A stretch of 64,000 nt of DNA from Apostichopus japonicus (Eukaryota; Echinodermata; Holothuroidea; Aspidochirotida; Stichopodidae). Location of the stretch: NCBI RefSeq assembly GCF_037975245.1, contig NC_092568.1, positions 12,487,501 to 12,551,500 on the forward strand, in the 5' to 3' direction. Positions 24,401 through 32,600 of this stretch are shown piece by piece. The notes below the pieces were generated by a model that searched no databases, was not told the origin of the DNA, and saw nothing but the letters and a program-made list of their open reading frames with translations. Position 1 is the stretch's first letter; the number at the start of each line of letters is the position of its first letter. The translations under genes were made by a program, and so were the position numbers.

Positions 24401-27400
24401 TGTAGTTTAAGTACATGCATTGGCATGGCACCCCACCCCTGATTGTCAGTTGAGGGGGGGGGAGGGGAGGACCAAACTAAAGATGTAATGTACCCTCCCC
24501 TTTTTCAACCTCACACAGTAATTATTAGCCAAAACCTTTCATTTAGAGCTTCTTATATAGACCTAATTTATAGTCTCAATATGTCTCATAAAGCATCATT
24601 CCACATCTAAAATTTTAATATTTTCCCCTTTGGAATTTTGGAAGAAGATTTTGAATGAAACAGTTAATATGGCTGAACCATTTATGATATGATGCACAAA
24701 GCCCCCCCAAAAAAAGAAGCAAATTGGTTGAATAGACATTAGATGAAAGAGAACAGATGACAAAGATACTGAGCAGGAAAGAATAGCAAAACTTAGGTAG
24801 AGGAATGTATTTGAATTGAGTCAATGACCTCAGGCTCTGTGCTGTACAGAGTTAGTAGCGATATCTTCACACTGATTCCTTTGCTGTCAGTGAGTGGCTA
24901 GCCCCTAGGTTGTTGTGTATTGGCATGACTGTAGAAATGAGAATGCTATGGTAACCACAGTCATTAGAACACCCTACTCTGTTAAAGTCTGTTAAATTTA
25001 TTCTATTTTATGGAGGATAAATTGTTAACTGACTATGGAATTGTAGACAAAGTTCACTTTACAAAGAAGGAAATGACATGTAAATTGGTGCCGAAAGAGA
25101 AAATACTGCGCTTTCAAATACAGTTTACCTACATTATACAAGTTTAGAGGCTCTCACTGAGTTTAGAGGCTCACACTGACTAGCGCTCTTTGCAAACTGA
25201 GAAGGTGGATAGCTCTAAACTTAGATCTAGGGTAGCTGGGTCGCTAAAGTGCAGGGTTGGTTACTGTGACATAAACTGGTTTAATTTTTGACGTCCTACT
25301 CCCAAAAGTCTTTTAATTGTCAGTGTTTGCCTTTCATCTAAGTCCAATGTGGATTGATTTAGTTTCAGTCTGTGACTGATGGGATATTATTTGATTCTCT
25401 GTCAGGCGTGACAGGAAGCATCTATCGTTTGATTTCATCAATCTCAACTCAACGTCCAGTTGGTTCATTGAACACCCTCCAGAGGAGAAGCTCTTAGAGG
25501 TGGTGGCCGTCTCCCAGCTGGAGAGAGATACCGTTCTGGTCTGCTTCGGCAGTAAGTGACTATTCTGTCCTCTGATTAATTTTTAAATAATTTGCTAAAA
25601 ACCATTTCACTTTAACACTCCACCTAAATGATTTTGTCAGTCTCTCATCTGTTGCTTCAGTGACACATTCAGTGAGTTTGTCAGTTAAGTGGCGTGTGTA
25701 TGTCACATGTGTCTCCCACATCAATTGTTTGTCAGTTAAGTGGCGTGTGTATGTCACATGTCTGTCCCACATCAGTTGTTTGTCAGTTAAGTGGCGTGTG
25801 TATGTCACATGTCTGTCCCACATCAGTTGTTTGTCAGTTAAGTGGCGTGTGTAAGTCACATGTCTGTCCCACATCAGTTGTTTGTCAGTTAAGTGGCGTG
25901 TGTATGTCACATGTCTGTCCCACATCAGTTGTTTGTCAGTTAAGTGGCGTGTGTATGTCACATGTCTGTCCCACATCAGTTGTTTGTCAGTTAAGTGACG
26001 TGTGTAAGTCACATGTCTGTCCCACATCAGTTGTTTGTCAGTTAATTGGCGTGTGTAAGTCACATGTCTGTCCCACATCAGTTGTTTGTCAGTTAATTGG
26101 CGTGGGTATGTCACATGTCTGTCCCACGTCAGTTGTTTGTCAGTTAAGTGGCGTGTGTATGTCACATGTCTGTCCCACATCAGTTGTTTGTCAGTTAATT
26201 GGCGTGTGTATGTCACATGTCTGTCCCACATCAGTTGTTTGCCAGTTAAGTGGCGTGTGTAAGTCACATGTCTGTCCCACATCAGTTGTTTGTCAGTTAA
26301 TTGGCGTGTGTAAGTCACATGTCTGTCCCACATCAGTTGTTTGTCAGTTAATTGGCGTGTGTAAGTCACATGTCTGTCCCACATCAGTTGTTTGTCAGTT
26401 AATTGGCGTGTGTAAGTCACATGTCTGTCCCACATCAGTTGTTTGTCAGTTAAGTGGCGTGTGTATGTCACATGTCTGTCCCACATCAGTTGTTTGTCAG
26501 TTAATTGGCGTGGGTATGTCACATGTCTGTCCCACATCAGTTGTTTGTCAGTTAATTGGCGTGTGTATGTCACATGTCTGTCCCACATCAGTTGTTTGTC
26601 AGTTAATTGGCGTGGGTATGTCACATGTCTGTCCCACATCAGTTGTTTGTCAGTTAATTGGCGTGTGTGTGTCACATGTCTGTCCCACATCAGTTGTTTG
26701 TCAGTTAATTGGCGTGTGTAAGTCACATGTCTGTCCCACATCAGTTGTTTGTCAGTTAATTGGCGTGTGTGTGTCACATGTCTGTCCCACATCAGTTGTT
26801 TGTCAGTTAATTGGCGTGGGTATGTCTATCCCACATCAGTTGCTCATCCATTCTGTGACACACGCCAGTATCATACCAGTTCACAATCAGCATTTGTATG
26901 CCTGCTGTGTAAAGTTATAGAGAAAGCTGTAAACAAAATAAGTGAATGCTTACAAAGTATACATCTAAGAAGAATTCCTGGTTGTCAATCGTAATCTGAT
27001 CATCATCTGTGGCAAATTATCAAGCTAGCCTATGTTTTCTGTATAAGCTTTGAATCAGTGAGCTTCTACATCAAACATGACAAACTGTTCCTCTAGTTGT
27101 TATGCAATGTCAGTCCATCGTCCTCCCTGCCAAAGCAAACTTGTACTGCAAGGACCTCTTCGAGTCTAAACGTTGCCAACCATTTCTAAGATACTGTGGA
27201 GCCTAAAACCATGAAACACTTCATACATACCTCAAAATCATTCCTCACACATACCTCATACATACCTCATACAAACCTTATACATACTCCAAAAACTGGA
27301 CAATGGTCATCCTCCTTGTTACACACGCAAGTTGTAGTTTTGATAAAGACTGTCATCCATGCCTCTAAATTATCTTTCTATTTCTCGACTTAACCAGGTG

Positions 27401-28650
27401 ATGTAAAAGTGGTCAACCTCAACGGTCGGCCTAAACCCTGCAGGAGGTTGGCAACGGAGCTTCATTTTGATTTCCAGGTGGAAAACTTGGTAGTGTTACA
27501 GGATAGTGTGCTAGCATTCTACAAACATGGTATGCAAGGAAGAAGTTTTAGGAGTAATGAGGTGAGTCTTTTCATGTTTTTTGCAAACTTCTAAACAGCA
27601 ATAATGGTGCAAAGACCTCTTCTCAATCTTAAACCCACCCTCCCTCCCTCACCCCCATATCCGGCCTCGGAAAACTTCCTGCACCCCTAGCCGACATAAG
27701 AGGATAATGTAAGTATACTTTGGATGGAAGTGACTTTTCGATGGTCACAATGTACAACAAAAAACTAGATGGACATTCAAGAAGTCAGAAGGAAATGAAA
27801 GAATCATGGACTTTTTGTATTTAGATATTTGAGAGATGTTGAGGGAGAGGATGGGAACTTTTCTACATAGTGTACATTATCCTGGACTGCGAACGTCACT
27901 TGAATTTGCTCCATTTTACGGCGGGTAGAATTCAGCTTTATTCCTAAATAATTTGCTATTTCCTTGTATACAAACAGTGAGGTGGCAACAACATGGTTTT
28001 GTATTGACATTGTCAGAAGATCTGATCTCAGTATCTATCTCTTGTAGCTGGGGGAGGAAGAAAGGGGGGCAAGGAAAGGGGCAGAAAGGGGGCAAGGAAA
28101 GGGGTCTAAGGACCAATGTCAACTATGGGTGAATAGCTGTCATTTGTCATTGCTTCAGACTTAGCACACTGGTGACTGGATCTGTGAACCTAAGAGAAAA
28201 AGGGGCGTTTGATGGCAGTACTCATTACGTAGGGATTGTACTCCGCCTTTCCCCTCTCGCCGTCCCAATACCCCTTTCCTCTCCTTCCCCATATTATCCC
28301 ACTAATTGATTCCCTAAAAAGAATGTTTTTATTCTGCTGCTTATGTGGATTTTTGGTTCAGATGGTTAGTTCTCATGGAAGATCTTACACTAACGTGCTT
28401 AAATCAACGTAGAGTTCATACATTTGATTCTCCATACGGCCATATGTGAAGAGGATGGCTTTCAATTGCTTTAATTTTGTCGATCACCTTTTGACCCTCT
28501 CCACAGGTGACTCAAGAGATCTGTGATAACAGTAAGCTGTTCTCCTTGCTGGGATCGGACAAACTGATCGTTTTGAAGAGCTATCCGACCGACGACCCCA
28601 CGGCCCCCTGCAACCTTTATCTGTTAACAGGCCATGTCAACATGATGTGA
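415..28650 (+). CDS. MAP4K3/MAP4K5: MAP4K3/MAP4K5-type germinal-centre kinase, 3' half (linker plus CNH domain), partial gene
   Basis: MAP4K3/5 (GLK/KHS) are Ste20-type serine/threonine kinases that signal to JNK and, for MAP4K3, to TORC1 from the cytosol. The layout is an N-terminal kinase, a proline-rich linker and a C-terminal CNH domain. Only linker and CNH are here; the kinase exons must lie 5' of the window. Exons seen: 415-487, 1473-1569, 2887-2908 (tentative), 3380-3395 (tentative), 9009-9080, 11827-11866, 12615-12896, 13765-13849, 14807-14947, 21840-22019, 22750-22853, 24152-24249, 25406-25551, 27398-27561, 28507-28650. From 9009 to the stop all splice phases agree and all borders are GT-AG. 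Recognised family motifs include [59 protein letters not shown] and a C-terminal NLYLLTGH. Several residues look closer to vertebrate MAP4K5 than MAP4K3, but invertebrates usually have one ancestral gene for both. Phases do not join between 1569 and 2887/3380, so an exon is missing from this model. Confidence 0.93.
488..2886 (+). other. MAP4K3/5 linker introns, no confident extra exon
   Basis: This AT-rich intron sequence surrounds the exon at 1473-1569. It holds a (TGTA)n run at about 1401-1434, a fragment GGGCCTAGCAGGATCCTAGC near 1223-1246 resembling the foldback family at 47.4 kb, and a C13 run near 2440. Phase demands a further exon between 1570 and 2886 that I could not identify. Confidence 0.5.
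1473..1569 (+). CDS. MAP4K3/MAP4K5: MAP4K3/5 linker exon b
   Basis: The acceptor TTTGCAG and donor GA|GTAAGC bound a 97-bp open exon that reads [16 protein letters not shown]... when joined to the preceding exon in phase 1. The linker is poorly conserved across the family, so the call rests on open frame, splice sites and phase. It ends in phase 2. Confidence 0.6.
2887..2908 (+). CDS. MAP4K3/MAP4K5: tentative MAP4K3/5 linker microexon (22 bp)
   Basis: CTTACAG|GAGACTTTACAACC...TTAG|GTATTAG would encode ETLQPLL plus one base and would join the 16-bp exon at 3380 to give ETLQPLLEELQRRGH. Family members have a comparable LL...EEL...RGH stretch here. It needs a phase-0 upstream exon, whereas the exon at 1473-1569 ends in phase 2, so either an exon between them was missed or this call is wrong. 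Confidence 0.35.
3380..3395 (+). CDS. MAP4K3/MAP4K5: tentative MAP4K3/5 linker microexon (16 bp)
   Basis: CTGTGACAG|AGGAACTGCAGAGACG|GTATGC, read in the phase that joins the next exon at 9009, gives (E)ELQR-R-GH, matching a short EEL.QRGH stretch of MAP4K3. The size makes it uncertain, but the phase fit to the following exon is exact. Confidence 0.45.
3760..4030 (+). repeat. Purine-rich tandem repeat, 42-48-bp unit, about 5 copies
   Basis: GGGGAATGAAGTGGGACA begins at 3801, 3849, 3891 and 3935, with a degenerate fifth copy after 3970. The + strand is almost pure purine (G-rich), so the intron can form triplex or G-quadruplex structures. Frames on both strands stay open for 110-120 codons, but this is a composition effect. 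Confidence 0.88.
5815..6440 (-). other. CpG-rich block inside the intron; possible decayed transposable element or internal promoter
   Basis: The block is richer in CG dinucleotides than the AT-rich intron on both sides (for example around 5880-5990, 6050-6070, 6280-6310 and 6420-6450). On the minus strand two overlapping frames of 60-65 codons occur, and AATAAACAG lies near 6030-6040, reminiscent of an LTR-like stretch. I recognise no protein and saw no second copy to act as a partner LTR, so the origin is open. Confidence 0.3.
6968..7332. mobile_element. Non-autonomous DNA transposon (MITE) with about 20-bp terminal inverted repeats
   Basis: The left end TTAAAGGCATTGAAGACTC is matched in inverted orientation by the right end GAGTCTTCACACCCTTTAA, with mismatches only in the middle. 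The element is 365 bp and has no transposase. TTAA at both edges would fit a TTAA-type target duplication (piggyBac-like), but TTAA can also be part of the terminal repeats. The interior looks to me like a sequence common in echinoderm genomes; that is recollection, not a search. Confidence 0.72.
9009..9080 (+). CDS. MAP4K3/MAP4K5: MAP4K3/5 linker exon
   Basis: The acceptor TTTTACACAG and donor CG|GTGAGT bound 72 bp. In the only phase joining its neighbours it reads [18 protein letters not shown] then an alanine run. It ends in phase 2 and joins the exon at 11827 as Arg-Ala-Ala-Glu. Confidence 0.7.
9081..11826 (+). other. MAP4K3/5 intron (2.7 kb)
   Basis: AT-rich intron. It includes a G-rich patch at 9323-9345, a moderately CpG-bearing block (about 9390-9620) with an open minus-strand frame continuing to 9806, a 21-nt hairpin TGTTACCTCT-c-AGAGGTAACA at 9704-9724, a 22-bp tandem repeat (10173-10257), and G runs at 11090-11101 and 11347-11359. 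Confidence 0.55.
10173..10257 (+). repeat. 22-bp tandem repeat, 3.9 perfect copies
   Basis: GGTTTTGTATGTTCTGTAGA plus AT begins at 10173, 10195, 10217 and 10239 with no mismatches, then passes into TAGGTAAATC. The perfect identity points to recent slippage or unequal exchange. Confidence 0.95.
11827..11866 (+). CDS. MAP4K3/MAP4K5: MAP4K3/5 proline-rich exon (PPPLPPK motif)
   Basis: This 40-bp exon between TTCACAG and GTAAAG reads [20 protein letters not shown] is the conserved SH3-binding proline motif of the MAP4K3/5 linker. It ends in phase 0, as the next exon requires. Confidence 0.85.
12615..12896 (+). CDS. MAP4K3/MAP4K5: MAP4K3/5 large proline-rich linker exon
   Basis: 282 bp (94 codons, phase 0 at both ends), acceptor TTCACAG, donor ACG|GTGAGC. 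It encodes a Pro/Lys/Arg-rich stretch with [10 protein letters not shown] and PPVVPPRR, candidate class I/II SH3 ligands, and ends [10 protein letters not shown] just before the CNH domain, where vertebrate paralogues have NGLPPTPKV. It is GC-richer than the surrounding introns. Confidence 0.92.
12897..14806 (+). other. MAP4K3/5 introns around the first CNH exon
   Basis: AT-rich introns with a very AT-rich patch of repeated AAATTTAA words at about 12,960-13,040. A 147-codon open frame on the minus strand (13729-14172) overlaps the coding exon 13765-13849. One stretch, [15 protein letters not shown], faintly recalls Harbinger-type transposase but is not followed by the expected motifs. A short GTTGTAGA-rich stretch lies at 14,620-14,670. 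Confidence 0.4.
13765..13849 (+). CDS. MAP4K3/MAP4K5: MAP4K3/5 CNH domain exon 1
   Basis: Acceptor TTGTCAG, donor AGAG|GTAAAG. It reads [18 protein letters not shown] then [10 protein letters not shown], the conserved opening of the CNH region in MAP4K3/5. It ends in phase 1. Confidence 0.94.
14807..14947 (+). CDS. MAP4K3/MAP4K5: MAP4K3/5 CNH domain exon 2
   Basis: Acceptor TTTTCAG, donor TCAG|GTATGG. It reads [16 protein letters not shown] ... [15 protein letters not shown] ... MSLSG, the first blades of the CNH beta-propeller. Phase 1 at both ends. Confidence 0.96.
15691..15912 (-). mobile_element. tRNA-derived SINE (minus orientation)
   Basis: Read on the minus strand from 15912, the head has an A-box-like TTAGCTTAGTGG and a B-box-like GAGTTCGAGTC, the split promoter of RNA polymerase III. 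A tRNA-unrelated body with TGTCGTCCAGTTACAGAG and GCTTCTTCGCGAGTTCCTGC follows, ending GGAGGATCTAAAT. A second copy in the other orientation lies at 36431-36672, about 90% similar by eye. Confidence 0.85.
15940..16060 (+). mobile_element. SINE-type 3' tail fragment (AAGCGCTTTGA...AAGCGCTAT)
   Basis: TTTAAGCGCTTTGAAACGCT then ATTAAGCGCTATGTAAATGT then a TTATTATT-rich end. The same two-part motif occurs in opposite orientation at 20925-21075, so this is a shared repeat tail rather than unique sequence. Confidence 0.6.
17237..17370 (+). repeat. Left copy of a 134-bp direct repeat flanking the 66-bp array
   Basis: From CATGTCCTTACAATCACTTC to GGTAAGACATGAAAT the sequence is repeated at 19913-20046 with one difference noticed by eye (TAATACT against TAAAACT). 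The array lies exactly between the two copies. Confidence 0.93.
17371..19912 (+). repeat. 66-bp minisatellite, about 38 units, open reading frame throughout
   Basis: The unit holds ACTTCTGCCAGTCAAGATGC, then GATCCTACATGAAATACACA, then CTGTCATTGCTCACACCC and TTACAATC. 66 is a multiple of 3 and one frame is free of stops, giving an 810-codon frame (17507-19939) of 22-residue repeats ([18 protein letters not shown] plus TLTI). Shorter units of 42 bp (24 bp missing, still in frame) occur at the start (about 17380-17430) and again near 17965-18005. Variable positions fall mostly at sites that change the amino acid (Ile/Met, His/Tyr, Ala/Val, Val/Phe), which speaks against coding. It is inside an intron of the kinase gene, on the same strand. 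Confidence 0.95.
19913..20046 (+). repeat. Right copy of the 134-bp direct repeat
   Basis: Partner of 17237-17370. Together with the array this shows that the flank was duplicated as well, as expected for unequal exchange within a larger repeat or reinsertion of a circle. Confidence 0.93.
20925..21075 (-). mobile_element. SINE-type 3' tail with (ATT)n end, minus orientation
   Basis: Read on the minus strand: GTAAAGCGCTTTGAGACC, TATTGCTGGTATAAAGCGCT, ATATAAAAATGGAATATT and a run of ATT. This paired GCGCTTT/AGCGCTAT tail with an ATT microsatellite end is a recurrent retroposon end in invertebrate genomes (family knowledge; no name assigned). Confidence 0.65.
21840..22019 (+). CDS. MAP4K3/MAP4K5: MAP4K3/5 CNH domain exon 3
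   Basis: The exon follows a 6.9-kb intron; acceptor TTCTCAG, donor ATAG|GTTAGT. It reads [16 protein letters not shown] ... [16 protein letters not shown] ... [11 protein letters not shown]. The cysteine-rich end and PDTKGC are family-typical. Confidence 0.96.
   Translation, partial: ARVTCTSTTYWPSLIRTLTGSTCPAGLGRSCRGYRTSWSPGSLLLVIKYPTPRVAPDAA
22750..22853 (+). CDS. MAP4K3/MAP4K5: MAP4K3/5 CNH domain exon 4
   Basis: Acceptor CACAACAG, donor AAG|GTAAGA. It reads [18 protein letters not shown] then [17 protein letters not shown], one of the best-conserved stretches of the domain. It ends in phase 0. Confidence 0.96.
24152..24249 (+). CDS. MAP4K3/MAP4K5: MAP4K3/5 CNH domain exon 5
   Basis: Acceptor CCCAACAG, donor AGAGG|GTAAGA. 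It reads [18 protein letters not shown] then [15 protein letters not shown]. It ends in phase 2. Confidence 0.96.
25406..25551 (+). CDS. MAP4K3/MAP4K5: MAP4K3/5 CNH domain exon 6
   Basis: Acceptor CTGTCAG, donor GGCA|GTAAGT. It includes [16 protein letters not shown] and [12 protein letters not shown], matching the N-S-T-S-S-W-F and QLERDT signatures of the family. It ends in phase 1. The 51-bp minisatellite starts about 125 bp after it. Confidence 0.96.
25677..26849 (+). repeat. 51-bp minisatellite, about 23 units, open on both strands
   Basis: The unit holds TCAGTTAAGTGGCGTGTGTA, TGTCACATGTCTGTCCCAC and ATCAGTTGTTTG. 51 is a multiple of 3, and the consensus lacks stops in one frame of each strand, giving frames of about 408 codons (+) and 410 codons (-, 17-residue repeats [17 protein letters not shown]). 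Variants are G/T in TTAAGTGG/TTAATTGG and TATGTC/TAAGTC/GGTATG. Units with GTGTAAGTC carry a consensus-like 5' splice site (GTAAGT) on the transcribed sense strand. It fills most of the intron 25552-27397. Confidence 0.95.
27398..27561 (+). CDS. MAP4K3/MAP4K5: MAP4K3/5 CNH domain exon 7
   Basis: Acceptor TTAACCAG, donor GAG|GTGAGT. It reads [18 protein letters not shown], then a stretch with [18 protein letters not shown]. This is the most conserved exon of the gene. Confidence 0.97.
27562..28506 (+). other. Last MAP4K3/5 intron
   Basis: A 945-bp intron with C-rich (27640-27690) and G-rich (28050-28100) patches including a short AAAGGGG repeat at 28055-28105. Nothing else identified. Confidence 0.6.
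28507..28650 (+). CDS. MAP4K3/MAP4K5: MAP4K3/5 terminal coding exon
   Basis: After CTCCACAG it reads [18 protein letters not shown], then a segment with PTDDPTA and the C-terminus [12 protein letters not shown], stop TGA at 28648-28650. The family usually ends NLYILAGHENSY, so the C-terminus is full length with a divergent last few residues. Confidence 0.97.
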   Translation: MTQEICDNSKLFSLLGSDKLIVLKSYPTDDPTAPCNLYLLTGHVNMM

Positions 28651-29690
28651 TGAGACAATGAGCAATTTGAGGGAGTTGTTTAAACTGATCCATTCTGGAC
28701 CAGCTCCAGACTGCAAAGCAGGATGTTTTGTAGCTGTGGGATCAAAACTTGATTGCCGTCGGCTTTGTAATCATTTATGAGTTGTGATATAATCGACTAC
28801 TCGGAAGGCCACAAGTGCTTCTGGAAATTGGGATGCTACCCACTTCACGATCGTTTTATCCAATACAATACTTTACTTGAGCACCAGATCCCAAGCCTGT
28901 CATCGTCTTAAATGAGCCAACCATTAAAAGTTGTTCAATAAGTGAAGCAGTTATGGATGGAGAGTGTCTCTCATCGGATTCAAGCCTGTCTTTAGTGATC
29001 CCAAACCGGATCAACGTTTGTGGTACTGTTTAAACAATGCATGCTGAAGCAACGCGCACCGCAAGGAGTAACAAATAAATCTGTATACCGTCGCCAACGA
29101 TGGTCGGAGGCCGATTTATTAATGTGTATACATATTGAAAAACTGCATGCTGTAGTCACAAAGTTATTATGAAATATATAGAAAGTACTGTATTCTACAG
29201 GGATATTGCACTGTTGTTTGTCACCTACAGGCTCATAAGGGTATAAACTCTACAAGGTATTAAGGCTGAAAAATATTGAAGGAAATGGGGCCATCTTGAT
29301 TGCAAGTGGTCAGTTCACTGAGAAAAACTAAGAGGTATATACGATATTTCGTCCCTTTAAAATGTGTGTGCAACTACTTCTACATGTAACATGAACATAG
29401 TCAGAACTCTTTGTTAGTTAGGTTAGGGTTTTTAAGTTTACTTGCTGAGAGTAAGATTGAGAAATTTCCCAGGGAAAGTAGGACGTCTACCATCTCTCAA
29501 CGTCGTCTTGGAAAGGTCGCTGATGGAGTGATTAATTGCAGAACGACAGTTAACGATACACTCGGTTTGAGGTGTAGTTATGGTTCAGATGCAATGCTCT
29601 AGTTTTGACCAAATGTGAAGCAGTCAATTGTGTAGATTTATCAATCTATCAAATAAAGTTAATAGGTTCAGGAGATGTGTTCAACTTGGT
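28651..29690 (+). other. MAP4K3/MAP4K5: MAP4K3/5 3' UTR and polyadenylation region
   Basis: No open frame continues after the TGA. AATAAA at 29652-29657 is followed 45-65 bases later by a (GTT)n-rich stretch (about 29704-29721), a plausible GU-rich downstream element, putting cleavage near 29,670-29,690. Another AATAAA at 29825 and an early one near 29075 are alternatives. Confidence 0.6.
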
Positions 29691-32600
29691 TTATGAAAAA
29701 GGGGTTGTTGTTGTTGTTGTTGCCTCAAATAGGTAAATGTCCGCCACGTGGATTGCCGATTGAATATGTGCATTGTCACACTATATCTGGGTTGTGAATG
29801 CTCAATGTATACTGGAGAAGAAGAATAAAATGCCCAACAGCACAAATGTATATGTTTATTGGTTAGATTGAGAGAATTTAGTGAAGTTATATAAATGTTT
29901 CTAAATCAGATCGTTGAAAAATGTGAAATAAGCGACGGAAGAAGATTGATTGATTGATTATGCAAATGTGGTGGTAGCGGTTAAATGCAGATAGGAAGCG
30001 TGGCTGTCATTATATCCAATTGGAAAGTTAATATAGCAAAATATTTGGTTGATTTTCTGGTTACAACAAATTGTCTGATATGATGCCTGCGTTAATAGGC
30101 TACAACAAGCATGAATATTTTCATATACGCTTTGATACAGTAACTTACAAAAGGCCTGGTATTTGCCAGCAATCTTAGCATCAGAACACTTCAATGGTTA
30201 TATTAGTTGTGATAAAATGCTAAAAAGTTTGTTTTGCAATGATAGCCTCCTCCCTCTCCTTATCAAAATCCTTTTCAGCTCAATCAGGGTATATTTGACT
30301 TTAAAGTTTCTGCTTGCCTACTTGTTGCTACTAAAAGTAATTAACTTCAGTGTGTAAAGGTCATATTATTACTGTGTTAATGTCAGCAGGGTGTCATAGA
30401 ATGCTTCTGGTAAACCTATATTTTTCTTGCTGAGGGTTTAGCTTCACATGCAGTAGGTTCTCTCATTGGGTTGTGAATTTGATCAAATTGATTAACTTTT
30501 CTCTATGGGTAGGTTTTAAGTTTCGGTACTTTTCTTTTAGCAGAATGTACTAAGATTAAGGTGTTGCTGTTAACTGAAAGTAAAAGGGTTGGACACTTCA
30601 TTGTAAGGAACCAATTCCATGTCAGCATTGGAATGAACATACGATATCATTGTTGTTATAATTGCATACCAATTCACTGGCTGCTTTCCTGCAGCCATGT
30701 CGAGCCGTTGATTTTTGTTGACCCTAAAATGTTACATTAACAAAACAGGAAGTGTATCATCAAAGTGTAGGATGTTGATATATAATTTGAAAACAAAGAA
30801 CAGTTGGGGAACAAAAAAGGTTAAAGGTTGATGGAGAGGGGGGGATGCTTGGAAGGACAAACATACATAACACTTGTAGAGTAATTCCAAATGGACACCA
30901 GAGATGGTAGCAGGTTCTTGTCATGTAGGATTATATAAATCAAACTGGTACATTCATACCCTCTATCCAAATTTGTTTTAGGGAGTAACCTCTGCCTCTT
31001 TTTCTCACCTCTCTGTTGTCATACATGAAGGTGCGCACAAATGTCTTAGTAATCACAGTCGTACAATTAAGTTATTTTAGATTTGACCACCTGTCGTTGC
31101 ACATGTACGTTGTCTGAAGCATAGTATCCTCCTCACTGAAAACGATTGATCAAATTTGTTTATATAAATGTAAGGTAATAATGTCGGCACTGCAGTACAA
31201 TCTATAATTGATTAGTTTATCATTAATTATCAGTCTTATCTCTGTCACCCACCACACAGTGAACAAATTAATTGCATGCTGAAATAAACTGATAGTAATA
31301 TCATTCAACTATATAGTTTACAGGGCCTCAAACAATGCAAGTTTGTTTGTCAGTGAATGTGAGAAACTTTTATAGACAGCTAAAGAATAAAAATAGGCCC
31401 GTTGTGATGGTAACGAAAAAGACTACTATCTGTTAGAAAAGCTCCTTTTTTATTGTTTCCTATTTCAATTTTGAAGCAGAGGAGGCTGCAAACCAACTTT
31501 TTCCCAAGAGTGTTCATATCTTTGATATTTGAATTTCATGATGCGGATACACCTGCGATATTATTTTTGTAGCTAGAATATATTTTGAAAGAAGTGTGGT
31601 AATGAGAGGGTTAAGTCTCTCCTTACAGCTTCTTCCTTATTTCTATTGATGAGAAAGAGAAATAATTAAGATATGAAGGGGTTTGTTTGGTGTTTAGGTA
31701 CTCTCGTTTTTGAAAAGGTGTTATGTTGCAATTTAGGATTGGTTTCTTGGAAATGATACTTGTTTCAAACGTGGGTTTCAAAATTTAGTCCATGCACCGT
31801 CTTCTAAGAGTTTTCTATGTTTTGTACTTGTATTGCCAGAGAGGGGGTGGGAGTTAGGGGTGGGGAAGGGGTGTTTTCAATACTTTATTTGCAACTTGTT
31901 TGTCTTCAGATTTTTGTGCATATTTCTGAGTAATCTGGACTAAAAATGTCATAACTTCAAAATCTCCCCCACCCCCCACCCCCCTCCCAAAAAAAGGGGG
32001 AAAAGGGACTAACCATCAAACATTTGATGCCATGGCAGCACTTTAAAAGTTTCGTTAAGCTATTAGGTAAAGTGAGACCAAAGCAGGTATACCCGGTTGG
32101 TCCTTGCTGCATCTTAATTTCCTGAGAGCTGATGGTTTTGCTTTTCTATGTTCAATGGTTGTTTTAATCTCACATGCTGCATCAAAAGATAATTTCTTAT
32201 TTTATACCCTTTGCCAATCTACTTCTTGATCTTCAGTATTACCCTCTATGTCGTCTGTGTGTATGTCTTTATTTCTGTCAGTGCGTTCACATCGATCTAT
32301 GATGATCTATGATGATGGAGACAAGAAATGAAATTAAAAAGACAAAAATGGATTGAAATGTTGTCTGTCCAAAGGTGAGACAGGTGAACATGTTTCCATT
32401 TGCAGGAAAAAATGAAACCGACGGAAAGATTTTCCATGAATAAATGGCTGAACATGTTCAGTAGTTATTGGGACACAGGAGGCAAATATGCTAATCCTAA
32501 TAAATATGGTGGTTGTGTTTCTTTGAAATGTCTAATAATTAATTAAGTACATCATTAAACACATTGCTTTCACATGTTCCCTTCAAAACACCAAAGCTTC

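Larger units (their letters stand above)
22020..25405 (+). other. MAP4K3/5 introns between CNH exons 3 and 6
   Basis: Outside the exons at 22750 and 24152 this is AT-rich intron. A strong G-quadruplex-capable stretch lies at 22152-22200 (repeated GGGGA/GGGGG blocks), with C-rich stretches at about 22558-22660 and G-rich ones at about 24057-24077 and 24454-24470. No repeat of note. Confidence 0.6.

Noticed and set aside
25560-26920. 408- and 410-codon frames on both strands as genes
   Set aside because: Both result from a 51-bp stop-free tandem unit; simultaneous openness of both strands argues for composition, not coding.
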